Origin: an uncultured Psychroserpens sp.
GTDB taxonomy: Bacteria > Bacteroidota > Bacteroidia > Flavobacteriales > Flavobacteriaceae
Assembly: GCF_947492715.1 (NCBI RefSeq)
Contig: NZ_CANLNS010000009.1
Coordinates: forward strand, 62,001-126,000
Direction of reading: 5' to 3'
Length of the DNA: 64,000 nucleotides
Shown: positions 54,757 to 63,077 of the stretch, one piece after another
Position numbering within the stretch: position 1 is the first letter of the stretch
Layout of the letters: every line of letters begins with the position of its first letter
Notes under the pieces: generated by a model
Databases searched by the model: none
The model's input: only the letters and a program-made list of their open reading frames with translations
Told to the model about the DNA's origin: nothing
Made by a program: the position numbers and the translations under genes

Positions 54757-55473
54757 ATGGAAACAAACAAGATAAGACGGAATGTAATACTAGGAATACT
54801 GTTTTTTTTACCCGTTGGTTTTTTATTAATGCTGTATCCTTCCACTCATAATTATGATCCGTTAGAAATTGTAGATGAAGATGTGTCTGATTTACAATTG
54901 TTCTCATCTAACACTGAAGATGATGTTTTACTCGAAGACCATATTACTATTCTAGGTTTCTTTGGAAATGATCCTGTTAAAAATGTCATTGCGGCTTCTA
55001 ATTTGAAAGAGTTAGTCTACGATAAGTTTAAAGGGTTTAAAAAATTTCAAATTGTTATCGTATTACCTAAAGGAACTGAAGCACAAGCAAAAGCCTTACA
55101 AAAGGAAATTAATAATTATGATGACATGCGATTTTGGCATTATGTGTTTGGACAACCAAACGATATAAAAACCCTATTTAATAGTCTTAAAACAGAAGAG
55201 AGCCTAGACGATAAACTCTTTACAGATCATGTCTTTATTGTAGATAAAGATGTAAAACAAAGAGGAAGACTAGACGATAGAGAAGAAAGAGAAATAAAAA
55301 AGGAAATACCTGCTTACCCATTATATTCTTACGACTGTATAGAAGTAGCTGAAGTTAAAAATAAAATGAGTGATGACCTAAGAATCTTGTTTACCGAATA
55401 TCGTCAAAAACGAAAGGGTAAATTTGATTCATCGGCAAGACGAAAAGAAGATATAAAAACAGACAAAAAATAA
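54757..55473 (+). CDS. Membrane-anchored SCO-like protein without copper-binding cysteines
   Basis: 238 residues. A single N-terminal helix (about 9-25) anchors a soluble domain. Its order of segments follows the SCO protein next to it: HITILGFFGNDP (where SCO has FFFTTCPTIC), FKKFQIVIVLPKGTEAQ, FWHYVFGQPNDIKTLFNSL and DHVFIVDKDVKQRGRLDDR (where SCO has GNFALIDKNGYMRSRQDN). The CxxxC is absent; the only Cys is near residue 195. The fold is inferred by eye alignment. A thioredoxin-like or SCO-derived accessory of oxidase assembly is likely. A charged Lys/Arg-rich tail ends the protein. Confidence 0.65.
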   Translation: METNKIRRNVILGILFFLPVGFLLMLYPSTHNYDPLEIVDEDVSDLQLFSSNTEDDVLLEDHITILGFFGNDPVKNVIAASNLKELVYDKFKGFKKFQIVIVLPKGTEAQAKALQKEINNYDDMRFWHYVFGQPNDIKTLFNSLKTEESLDDKLFTDHVFIVDKDVKQRGRLDDREEREIKKEIPAYPLYSYDCIEVAEVKNKMSDDLRILFTEYRQKRKGKFDSSARRKEDIKTDKK

Positions 55474-55482
55474 CATTGGTAT

Positions 55483-56238
55483 ATGAGCTCTAAAAAAACA
55501 AATTACTCGTTCATTGGTATTGCCTTTATATTATTGGTTTTCGGAATTATATTTATTCCTAAAATCGTAAATCGAATAAAAGGTGGAGATGTTACTAGAA
55601 CAGAGAGCAGAACAAAAGATGTGTCCAAAGATGCTAAGGGTTTTGTTTCAGATTTGATGTTCCTGGAAATTAACGGAGAACCGAAAAAGGTACCCGCCTT
55701 TTCGTTTGTTAACCAAAATGGTAAAACCGTTACAAATAAAGATTACGAAGGTAAGGTTTATGTTGTTGAGTTTTTCTTTACAACCTGTCCTACTATATGT
55801 CCTAGAATGAATAGAAACCTAGTTGAGATACAAAACACGTTTTCAGATTTTGAAAATTTTGGCGTAGCTTCATTTACCATAAACCCTGAGTTTGATACAC
55901 AAGAGGTATTAAAATCATATGCTGATAACTACGGAGTTACCAACCCAAATTGGCACTTAATGACAGGAGAACAACAGGCTATATATGATTTGGCAAATGT
56001 AGGTTTCAATATTTACGCTGGCGAGAATCCAAATGTAGAAGGTGGATTTGAGCACTCTGGAAATTTTGCTCTAATTGATAAAAATGGGTATATGCGTTCT
56101 AGACAAGATAATTTTGGAAACCCTAAAATTTTCTATAAAGGTATTATTAGTGAAGAAGAAAAAGAAGATGACGATGGAGAAACAGAAGAAATAAGCATGC
56201 TTAAAGCTGATATTGCTAAATTATTAAAAGAAGATTGA
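55483..56238 (+). CDS. SCO family protein (copper insertion)
   Basis: 251 residues, one N-terminal helix (about 8-26) and a periplasmic thioredoxin-like domain. Copper ligands: CPTIC (Cys about 105 and 109) and the later His in GGFEHSGNFALID (about 193). SCO1/SenC proteins deliver copper to the CuA site of oxidase subunit II. It is 9 bp after the SCO-like gene and 4 bp before the DUF420 gene, in the oxidase assembly operon. Confidence 0.94.
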   Translation: MSSKKTNYSFIGIAFILLVFGIIFIPKIVNRIKGGDVTRTESRTKDVSKDAKGFVSDLMFLEINGEPKKVPAFSFVNQNGKTVTNKDYEGKVYVVEFFFTTCPTICPRMNRNLVEIQNTFSDFENFGVASFTINPEFDTQEVLKSYADNYGVTNPNWHLMTGEQQAIYDLANVGFNIYAGENPNVEGGFEHSGNFALIDKNGYMRSRQDNFGNPKIFYKGIISEEEKEDDDGETEEISMLKADIAKLLKED

Positions 56239-56242
56239 AGCT

Positions 56243-56791
56243 ATGAGTACTAATGAAAACCTTTCTAACGAAAAGAAATATAATAAGTGGATTCTTATTT
56301 TGTCAATTGCTATTCCATTGGTAGTGGCAGGCTTATTTGGTGTTAATTTACGTAAACTTGGATTTGACGTTGAACCACTAAGTTTTTTGCCTCCAATTTA
56401 TGCAGCCGTAAATGCTGTTACGGCTTTAGTACTAAGTTTGGCACTATGGGCGATTAAAAGTGGAAAACGGAAATTACACGAAAGTTTAATGAAATTTGCA
56501 ATATTGTTGTCTGTGGCATTTTTAGCCATGTATGTTGCTTATCATATGACGAGTGATTCTACCAAATTTGGGGGAGAAGGTGCTATTAGGTATGTATATT
56601 ATGTTATTTTAATAACACATATTATCTTGTCAATTGTAGTGATTCCATTTGTGCTTATAACCTATGTAAGAGCAATTACAAGTAATTTTGAACGCCATAA
56701 AAAAATTGCTCGAATCACATTTCCTATTTGGTTGTATGTAGCTGTATCTGGAGTTATAGTATATATTATGATTTCACCCTATTATGCCTAA
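56243..56791 (+). CDS. DUF420 family membrane protein
   Basis: 182 residues with five helices (about 13-33, 45-67, 78-96, 110-133 and 150-174). His residues in AMYVAYHMTSDSTKFGGEG and VILITHIILSIVVIPF are conserved in DUF420, which is related to CtaG-like and oxidase-associated membrane proteins. It may help metal or heme delivery to the oxidase; this is based on context. Confidence 0.85.
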   Translation: MSTNENLSNEKKYNKWILILSIAIPLVVAGLFGVNLRKLGFDVEPLSFLPPIYAAVNAVTALVLSLALWAIKSGKRKLHESLMKFAILLSVAFLAMYVAYHMTSDSTKFGGEGAIRYVYYVILITHIILSIVVIPFVLITYVRAITSNFERHKKIARITFPIWLYVAVSGVIVYIMISPYYA

Positions 56792-56794
56792 GTT

Positions 56795-57022
56795 ATGAAA
56801 CGACACTATGTTCTTATGCTTTTTGCATTCCTTTTTTCGGGATATTTAAATGCACAATGTGCTATGTGCCGCGCTGTTTTAGAGAGTGAGGAAGGTCAAA
56901 CCACTGCAGAAGGTGTCAATGATGGTATCATGTATTTAATGGCTATTCCATACCTGTTAATGGCAGGTATAGGCTTTTTAATATATTGGAACTTTTTCCG
57001 AAGAAAAAAAGAAACAGAATAA
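56795..57022 (+). CDS. Small membrane protein with a CxxC motif
   Basis: 75 residues. Signal peptide MKRHYVLMLFAFLFSGYLNAQ, then CAMCRAVLESEEG with a CxxC directly at the mature N-terminus, a short loop, and one membrane helix (about 47-67) before a basic RRKKE end. The C-terminus should be cytoplasmic. No domain name is known to me. Its place at the end of the SCO/DUF420 run suggests a metal or thiol role in oxidase assembly. It starts 3 bp after DUF420. Confidence 0.78.
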   Translation: MKRHYVLMLFAFLFSGYLNAQCAMCRAVLESEEGQTTAEGVNDGIMYLMAIPYLLMAGIGFLIYWNFFRRKKETE

Positions 57023-57127
57023 AATACCTGTTTTACTGTAACATTTTTAAGGCTTAGTCGTCTTTTATATATCAATCAAAATATATTTCTTAACAAATAC
57101 TTAGCATAAACCCTATCGGGATTTACT

Positions 57128-57135
57128 TAGTTTTG
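57128..57135 (+). promoter_or_regulatory. -7 box of the efflux operon
   Basis: TAGTTTTG matches TAnnTTTG, 21 bp before the ATG at 57157, in the 134-bp gap after the oxidase operon. No -33 box is obvious. I see nothing else in that gap. Confidence 0.5.
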
Positions 57136-57156
57136 TGAGAATTAACCATCCATGCT

Positions 57157-57858
57157 ATGATTCAAATCAAAGATTTGCACAAATCTTACCATATGGGGAG
57201 TAATTCACTCCACGTTTTAAAAGGCATTAACTTTGATGTTAAAGAAGGTGAACTTGTATCCATTATGGGCTCGTCGGGATCTGGAAAATCTACATTGCTT
57301 AATATTTTAGGAATGCTAGATGAAGCAGATCAAGGGCAATACATTCTTGACAATGTCCCTATTAAAGATCTAAACGAAAAAGTAGCGGCTAAATATAGAA
57401 ATGAATTTCTTGGATTCATTTTTCAATCCTTTAACCTTATCACCTATAAAAGTGCACTAGATAATGTGTCTATGCCATTGTATTATAAAGGTATTAAGCG
57501 TAAAGAACGCACAGAACGTGCAATGCATTATCTTGAAAAAGTTGGACTAGCAGATTGGTCTCATCATTTACCTAGTGAATTATCTGGTGGACAAAAACAA
57601 CGTGTGGCAATTGCTAGAGCATTGGCTAGTGACCCAAAAGTACTTATGGCCGATGAACCTACTGGTGCATTAGATACTAAAACGTCATATGAAGTTATGG
57701 AATTAATTCAAGGCATTAATGATGAAGGAAAAACCATTTTAGTGGTAACACATGAACACGATATTGCTCAAATGACAAAGCGTATTGTTAATCTTAAAGA
57801 TGGGTTAATTATAGATGATAAAGAAATAAAACAAGTAAGAGCGTCACAACATGTTTGA
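57157..57858 (+). CDS. MacB/LolD-type ABC transporter ATP-binding protein
   Basis: 233 residues. Walker A GSSGSGKST (about 38), Q-loop IFQSFNL, signature LSGGQKQR (about 143), Walker B VLMADEPTGALD and H-loop VTHEHD. The short form belongs with separate permeases (LolD/FtsE/MacB group). It energises the mechanotransmission-type exporter formed with the next two genes; the first permease starts 8 bp before its end. It is the first of six genes of one locus. Confidence 0.95.
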   Translation: MIQIKDLHKSYHMGSNSLHVLKGINFDVKEGELVSIMGSSGSGKSTLLNILGMLDEADQGQYILDNVPIKDLNEKVAAKYRNEFLGFIFQSFNLITYKSALDNVSMPLYYKGIKRKERTERAMHYLEKVGLADWSHHLPSELSGGQKQRVAIARALASDPKVLMADEPTGALDTKTSYEVMELIQGINDEGKTILVVTHEHDIAQMTKRIVNLKDGLIIDDKEIKQVRASQHV

Positions 57859-59095
57859 TATAGAACGTTGGCAAGAAATATTTGAAACGTTGAGCAAGAA
57901 TAAATTGCGAACGTTTTTAACAGGACTTTCAGTAGCTTCTGGAATATTTATATTGGTTGTACTCCTTGGTTTTAGTAAAGGTATCGAAAATGGTGTGAAA
58001 TCACAATTTGAACGTGATGCCACTAATTTGATTACGGTTTGGACTGGAGTGACTACAAAAGGTTACAAAGGCTTAAATCCAGGACGTTATATTCAAATGA
58101 AAAATGACAATTTCGATATAATTTCTCAAAAATATGAGGATCATATTGAATACGAAACGTCTTTGTATCCTATTTGGGGAGCTCAGGTTGCTTATAAAAA
58201 TGAAACAGGGAATTATCGCGTGAGAGGAGCAATGCCTGATCATCAGTTTATCGAAAATGCCGACATGGAATCAGGACGATTTGTAAACCCTTCAGATATT
58301 GAAGATAACAGAAAGGTAGCCGTGTTGGGGCGTCGATTAAAACAAGATTTGTTTAAAGATGAAGATCCAATTGATAAGAACATCCAAATTTTTGGAATGA
58401 ACTTTAAGGTTATAGGCGTATTTATTGATCCAGGAGGAGATCGGGAAGAACAACAAATTTATATCCCATTATCTACCGCACAACAGGTGTTTAATGCAGG
58501 TGATAATATTAGAAATATGTTATTTACGGTAAAAATGTCTGATAGCTTTGATGAAGCCGTAGAACTTTCTAATGGAATGGCCAATGCCATTGAGAACGAA
58601 TTGAAGTTAATGCACACTGTATCTCCTGAAGACACTAGCGCTATTAGAGTGTTTAATACATTGGAGGAAGCTAAACAAATTTATGGACTAATAGGAACAA
58701 TTCAAGCCGTTTTCTGGTTTATTGGTATTGGTACGATAGTAGCAGGAATAGTGGGCGTAGGCAATATTATGCTCATAATCGTTAAAGAACGTACTAAAGA
58801 GATTGGTATTAGAAAAGCATTAGGAGCATTGCCAATGTCTATTGTCGGAATGATTTTGCAAGAGGCTATTTTTGTAACCTTGATAGCAGGATTGTTTGGT
58901 TTAATTGCAGGATTGGCTCTAGTAGAAATTGCAGGACCATATATAGAAATGGATTTTATAAAGCATCCTAATGTTAATTTTAATATTGCCTTAACTACCG
59001 TGTTTTTATTAGTTTTTGCAGGAGCCATTGCTGGATTTATTCCGGCATATCGCGCAGCAAAAATTAAACCTATTGTAGCACTAAGAGACGAATAA
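57851..59095 (+). CDS. MacB/FtsX-type ABC permease 1
   Basis: 414 residues. First helix (about 20-42), a periplasmic MacB_PCD domain (about 45-250) and three further helices of the FtsX domain (about 285-305, 335-360, 375-400). The conserved IMLIIVKERTKEIGIRKALGA loop couples to the ATPase. Together with permease 2 it likely forms a heterodimer. It overlaps the ATPase gene by 8 bp. Confidence 0.92.
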   Translation: MFDIERWQEIFETLSKNKLRTFLTGLSVASGIFILVVLLGFSKGIENGVKSQFERDATNLITVWTGVTTKGYKGLNPGRYIQMKNDNFDIISQKYEDHIEYETSLYPIWGAQVAYKNETGNYRVRGAMPDHQFIENADMESGRFVNPSDIEDNRKVAVLGRRLKQDLFKDEDPIDKNIQIFGMNFKVIGVFIDPGGDREEQQIYIPLSTAQQVFNAGDNIRNMLFTVKMSDSFDEAVELSNGMANAIENELKLMHTVSPEDTSAIRVFNTLEEAKQIYGLIGTIQAVFWFIGIGTIVAGIVGVGNIMLIIVKERTKEIGIRKALGALPMSIVGMILQEAIFVTLIAGLFGLIAGLALVEIAGPYIEMDFIKHPNVNFNIALTTVFLLVFAGAIAGFIPAYRAAKIKPIVALRDE

Positions 59096-59096
59096 T

Positions 59097-60356
59097 ATGT
59101 TTAGTAGAGATCGCTGGGACGAAATATTAGAAGCATTAAACGCAAACAAAGTTAGAACATTTCTAACCGCATTTGGTGTTTTTTGGGGAATTGCAATTCT
59201 CGTGTTATTGTTGGCTTTAACTAACGGTCTTAAAAATGGAGCAACGGCAGGTTTTAGTGATTTTGCTACAAATTCCATGTTTATGTGGACTCAAGGAACT
59301 TCAAAACCATACAAAGGTTTACCTAAAGGCCGATTCTTTAATTATAAAATTGGAGATGTGGCCGCAATCAAAGAGCAAATACCGAATATAAAATATGTGT
59401 CACCACGAAATCAATTGGGAGGCTTTAGAGGGAATAATAATGTAATTAGAGGAACAAAGACAGGTGCTTTTGAAATCTATGGCGATTATCCAGAGTATAT
59501 AAAACAACAACCTATGGATATTATCCAAGGTCGTTTCATTAGTTATTCTGATATTGAATCCAAACGTAAGATATGCGTTATTGGAACTGGAGTTGTGAAA
59601 GGACTATATGACAAGAATGAAGAAACTTTAGGATCTTATATCAAGATTAATGGTGTCAATTTTTTGGTTGTTGGTACCTTTAAAATGAGTAATAGTCAAG
59701 GTAATAATGAAGAGGAAGCTAGTACAATTTATATCCCATTTACCACATTTGGTCAAGCCTTTAATAGGGGCGAAAGTGTAGGTTGGATGGCGATAACAGC
59801 AGAAGATGATGTCCCAGTAACCTCAATCAAAGAGCAGGTTTTTGAGTTAATGAAGTTTAGACATAAAGTACATCCTGAAGATGATCGCGCTATTGGTCAT
59901 TTCGACTTATCTGAACGATTTGCTAGAATCACAGGCTTATTTACAATTTTTACACTTGTAGGATATTTTGTTGGAGCTTTAGTATTAATGTCTGGAATTA
60001 TTGGAATTAATAATATCATGCTTATCGTTGTAAAAGAACGTACAAAAGAAATTGGTGTTAGACGCGCATTAGGAGCTACACCATGGATGGTTAAGGGACA
60101 AATATTACAAGAAAGTTTGGTGTTGACTATTTTATCAGGAATGGTTGGTGTATCCTTTGCCGCTTTGGTAATTTGGGTGATGAACACTATTTTAGATAGT
60201 GTTGGGCCAGTTGAAAATTTTGCAAATCCAAGCGTTAGTATGCAAGTTGTATTTACAGCCTTAATCATATTAGTGGTTTCAGGTTTACTGGCTGGTTTGA
60301 TTCCTGCAAATAGAGCGACAAAAATGAAGCCTGTAGACGCATTAAGAATAGAATAA
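59097..60356 (+). CDS. MacB/FtsX-type ABC permease 2
   Basis: 419 residues, a paralogue of permease 1 with the same layout: helix at about 20-40 (KVRTFLTAFGVFWGIAILVL), periplasmic domain, and an FtsX core with IMLIVVKERTKEIGVRRALGA. One base separates the genes. Duplicated permeases with one ATPase are frequent in Bacteroidetes efflux loci. Confidence 0.92.
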   Translation: MFSRDRWDEILEALNANKVRTFLTAFGVFWGIAILVLLLALTNGLKNGATAGFSDFATNSMFMWTQGTSKPYKGLPKGRFFNYKIGDVAAIKEQIPNIKYVSPRNQLGGFRGNNNVIRGTKTGAFEIYGDYPEYIKQQPMDIIQGRFISYSDIESKRKICVIGTGVVKGLYDKNEETLGSYIKINGVNFLVVGTFKMSNSQGNNEEEASTIYIPFTTFGQAFNRGESVGWMAITAEDDVPVTSIKEQVFELMKFRHKVHPEDDRAIGHFDLSERFARITGLFTIFTLVGYFVGALVLMSGIIGINNIMLIVVKERTKEIGVRRALGATPWMVKGQILQESLVLTILSGMVGVSFAALVIWVMNTILDSVGPVENFANPSVSMQVVFTALIILVVSGLLAGLIPANRATKMKPVDALRIE

Positions 60357-60418
60357 AATTATATAATCATCAACTTATGGCCTTATGTGTCGTAATCATA
60401 AAACAATAACTATCAGTC

Positions 60419-61579
60419 ATGAAAAGAACTAGAACCATAATTATATTAGTATTAATTGTTGTCATATTTGGAGGCGCATTGTATTATTTATGGATGAAAA
60501 ACCAAGAAGATCCTGTGACGTATACGTCAGAAGCTCCATCAGAACAAACAATTGTTGTTAAAACTGTTGCAACGGGAAGTATTGTTCCTAAAGAAGAAAT
60601 ATTAATTAAACCAAACATCTCTGGGGTTGTTGAGGAAGTTTTTGTTGAAGCAGGCGAGTATGTGAAACAAGGCGATTTAATTGCCCAAATTAGAGTTATC
60701 CCGAATGTCTCGAATTTAACAAGCGCGAAAAATAATATTGCTTCAAATAGAAATGCTTTGCAAACGGCCGAAATTAACTATAAAACTCAAAAGACCATTT
60801 ATGACAGACAAAAGGAGCTGTTTGAAAAAGGGGTTATTGCAGCGAATGAATTTGACCAAGTTAACAATACATATTTGCAAGCTAAACAACGTGTGGAGCA
60901 AGCTAGAATTGATGTGAATCAATCACGACAAAATTATGATATTATCAAGACGGGAACAACCTCTGGCTTAGGTAATGTTGCTCAAACTCAGGTAAGAGCA
61001 ACCGTGTCTGGAATGGTGTTAGATGTTCCAGTAAAAGCAGGAAATCAAGTTATTGAAGCTAATAACTTTAACGAAGGTACTTCTATCGCATCATTGGCCG
61101 ATGTAAGGCAAATGATTTTTGAAGGTAAAGTTGATGAGAGTGAAGTTGGAAAAATAAAAGAAGGTCTACCATTAGAAATTACTGTTGGTGCAATTGAAGA
61201 CGAGAAGTTTGATGCAGTATTAGATTATATCGCACCTAAAGGTGTTGCAGAGAATGGGGCTATACAATTTGAAATTAAAGGCTCATTAAAGAGTATAGAT
61301 TCTACATTTATTAGAGCAGGTTTAAGTGCGAACGCTTCTATTATTTTAGAAAAGGCTGAGAAAGTATTAGCGGTTAAAGAAGCATTGATTCAATATGATA
61401 AAGACACTAAAAAGCCTTTTGTTGAAATCGAAATAGGAAACCAACAATACGAAAGAAAAGATGTCGAATTAGGTATAAGTGATGGTATTTATGTGGAGAT
61501 AAAAAGTGGAATATCTCAAGACGATAAAATAAAGGTTTGGAACCAAGTACAAGGCTTACCTCAATTTGCCCAACAATAA
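60419..61579 (+). CDS. MacA-like periplasmic adaptor 1
   Basis: 386 residues. Membrane helix at 7-26, lipoyl half (KPNISGVVEEVFVEAGEYVKQGDLIAQ), a hairpin coiled coil (about 95-190, with LFEKGVIAANEFDQV), second lipoyl half (RATVSGMVLDVPVKAGNQV) and beta-barrel/MP domains. It bridges the MacB-like pump to the TolC protein that follows. The gene starts 62 bp after permease 2. Confidence 0.92.
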   Translation: MKRTRTIIILVLIVVIFGGALYYLWMKNQEDPVTYTSEAPSEQTIVVKTVATGSIVPKEEILIKPNISGVVEEVFVEAGEYVKQGDLIAQIRVIPNVSNLTSAKNNIASNRNALQTAEINYKTQKTIYDRQKELFEKGVIAANEFDQVNNTYLQAKQRVEQARIDVNQSRQNYDIIKTGTTSGLGNVAQTQVRATVSGMVLDVPVKAGNQVIEANNFNEGTSIASLADVRQMIFEGKVDESEVGKIKEGLPLEITVGAIEDEKFDAVLDYIAPKGVAENGAIQFEIKGSLKSIDSTFIRAGLSANASIILEKAEKVLAVKEALIQYDKDTKKPFVEIEIGNQQYERKDVELGISDGIYVEIKSGISQDDKIKVWNQVQGLPQFAQQ

Positions 61580-61630
61580 TTTTAACATTTAATGTAACAC
61601 TTTAATATTTATAGAGACATATAGATAATT

Positions 61631-63073
61631 ATGAAAAAAATAGTCAGCATATTTATTGTTTTAATAACAATTAGCCTTCAGGCTCAAACGAAAAAATGGA
61701 CCTTAATTGAATGCGTTGAACATGCGTTGGTAAATAATATTTCGGTTAAACAAAGTGAATTAGATTTAGAATCTGCAGACATTGAAATGCTCACAGCGAA
61801 AGGAAACTTTTTACCAAGTATAAATGCTGGAGCTGGCGTATCAGAAAATACAGGACTTAGTTTTAACCCTGTAACAAACAATGCCCAAACAACTACATTT
61901 TTATCAGCAAATGGAAGTATTAATTTAGGATATACCATATTTGATGGCCTTAGAAATATAAGAGCCGTACAGCGTGCCGAAATATCAAAATTGGCTAGTC
62001 AATATCGCTTAGATAAAATGAAGGATGATATTTCCCTTTTTGTAGCCAATGGTTATCTTCAAGTTATATTAAATAAGGCTAATTTGGAAGTTCTGAAATC
62101 TCAAAACGAAGTCACAAATGAGCAAATCGAAAGAACAGAACAACTCGTAGAAGCTGGTTCATTACCTCGTGGTGATTTATTAGAGATCCAAGCTACAGAT
62201 GCTAGCGAAAAACAGTCTATTATTAATGCTGAAAACAGTGTTAAAATATCACTTATAAGTTTAGCACAACTATTATTAGTAAAAGACTACGAGAACTTCG
62301 ATATTGAAGATGGAGGATATGATATTATAGATGCAGGCATCTCAAATAAAGATGTGTCTGAAATTTTAGCACAAGCCAAAGAAACACGATCAGAAATAAA
62401 AATAGCTGAGCAAAATGTTGCCTTAGCTGAAAAGGATTTGCAGATCGCTAAAGGCGCTAACCTGCCAACTGTTTCTGCGTTTTTTGGTTATAATACACGT
62501 TATGCTAATACGACTTCTTTTACGCAAATTGTAGATCCTGATAACCCGACTACCACGCAACAAATTGGTGTCGTACAGGCTACAGGTCAATCTGTAGTAT
62601 CGGAGTTTCCGAATACAATAGTTCAGGAAGTATCGGCAGATCCGTTCGTAGACCAACTTTATCAAAATGATGGTATTGGCTATGGTCTCAATTTAAATAT
62701 TCCAATTTTCAATGGATTTGCTACAAAGGCTAATGTGAAAAGAAATAAAATTAATTTAGAACGTACTAAATTTCAATTAGAACAAGCCGAATTAGATTTA
62801 GAATCTACAGTATATCAAGCCTATGTTGATGCTAAGGGATCTTTAAAATCTTATGAGGCTGCACAATCGGCATTAGAGTCGCAACAATTGGCGTATGACT
62901 ATGCTAAAGAACGTTATGACGTAGGATTAACCAATGCATTTGATTTTAGTCAGTCTAAACTAAGATATGATAATGCAAGAATTGAATTGAATCGTGCAAA
63001 ATATGATTATATATTTAAGTTAAAGGTTCTCGAATTATATTTCGGAATTCCTGCAACAGAATTAAAGTTTTAA
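61631..63073 (+). CDS. TolC-family outer membrane efflux protein
   Basis: 480 residues with a signal peptide (1-19, ITISLQAQ). Two OEP repeats of long helices and strands: first LIECVEHALVNNISVKQSEL to about 240, second from about 245 with ARSEI-like helices, ending in KYDYIFKLKVLELYFG. It supplies the outer membrane channel for the pump and could also serve the peptide exporter, which lacks its own. Confidence 0.93.
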   Translation: MKKIVSIFIVLITISLQAQTKKWTLIECVEHALVNNISVKQSELDLESADIEMLTAKGNFLPSINAGAGVSENTGLSFNPVTNNAQTTTFLSANGSINLGYTIFDGLRNIRAVQRAEISKLASQYRLDKMKDDISLFVANGYLQVILNKANLEVLKSQNEVTNEQIERTEQLVEAGSLPRGDLLEIQATDASEKQSIINAENSVKISLISLAQLLLVKDYENFDIEDGGYDIIDAGISNKDVSEILAQAKETRSEIKIAEQNVALAEKDLQIAKGANLPTVSAFFGYNTRYANTTSFTQIVDPDNPTTTQQIGVVQATGQSVVSEFPNTIVQEVSADPFVDQLYQNDGIGYGLNLNIPIFNGFATKANVKRNKINLERTKFQLEQAELDLESTVYQAYVDAKGSLKSYEAAQSALESQQLAYDYAKERYDVGLTNAFDFSQSKLRYDNARIELNRAKYDYIFKLKVLELYFGIPATELKF

Positions 63074-63077
63074 AACC

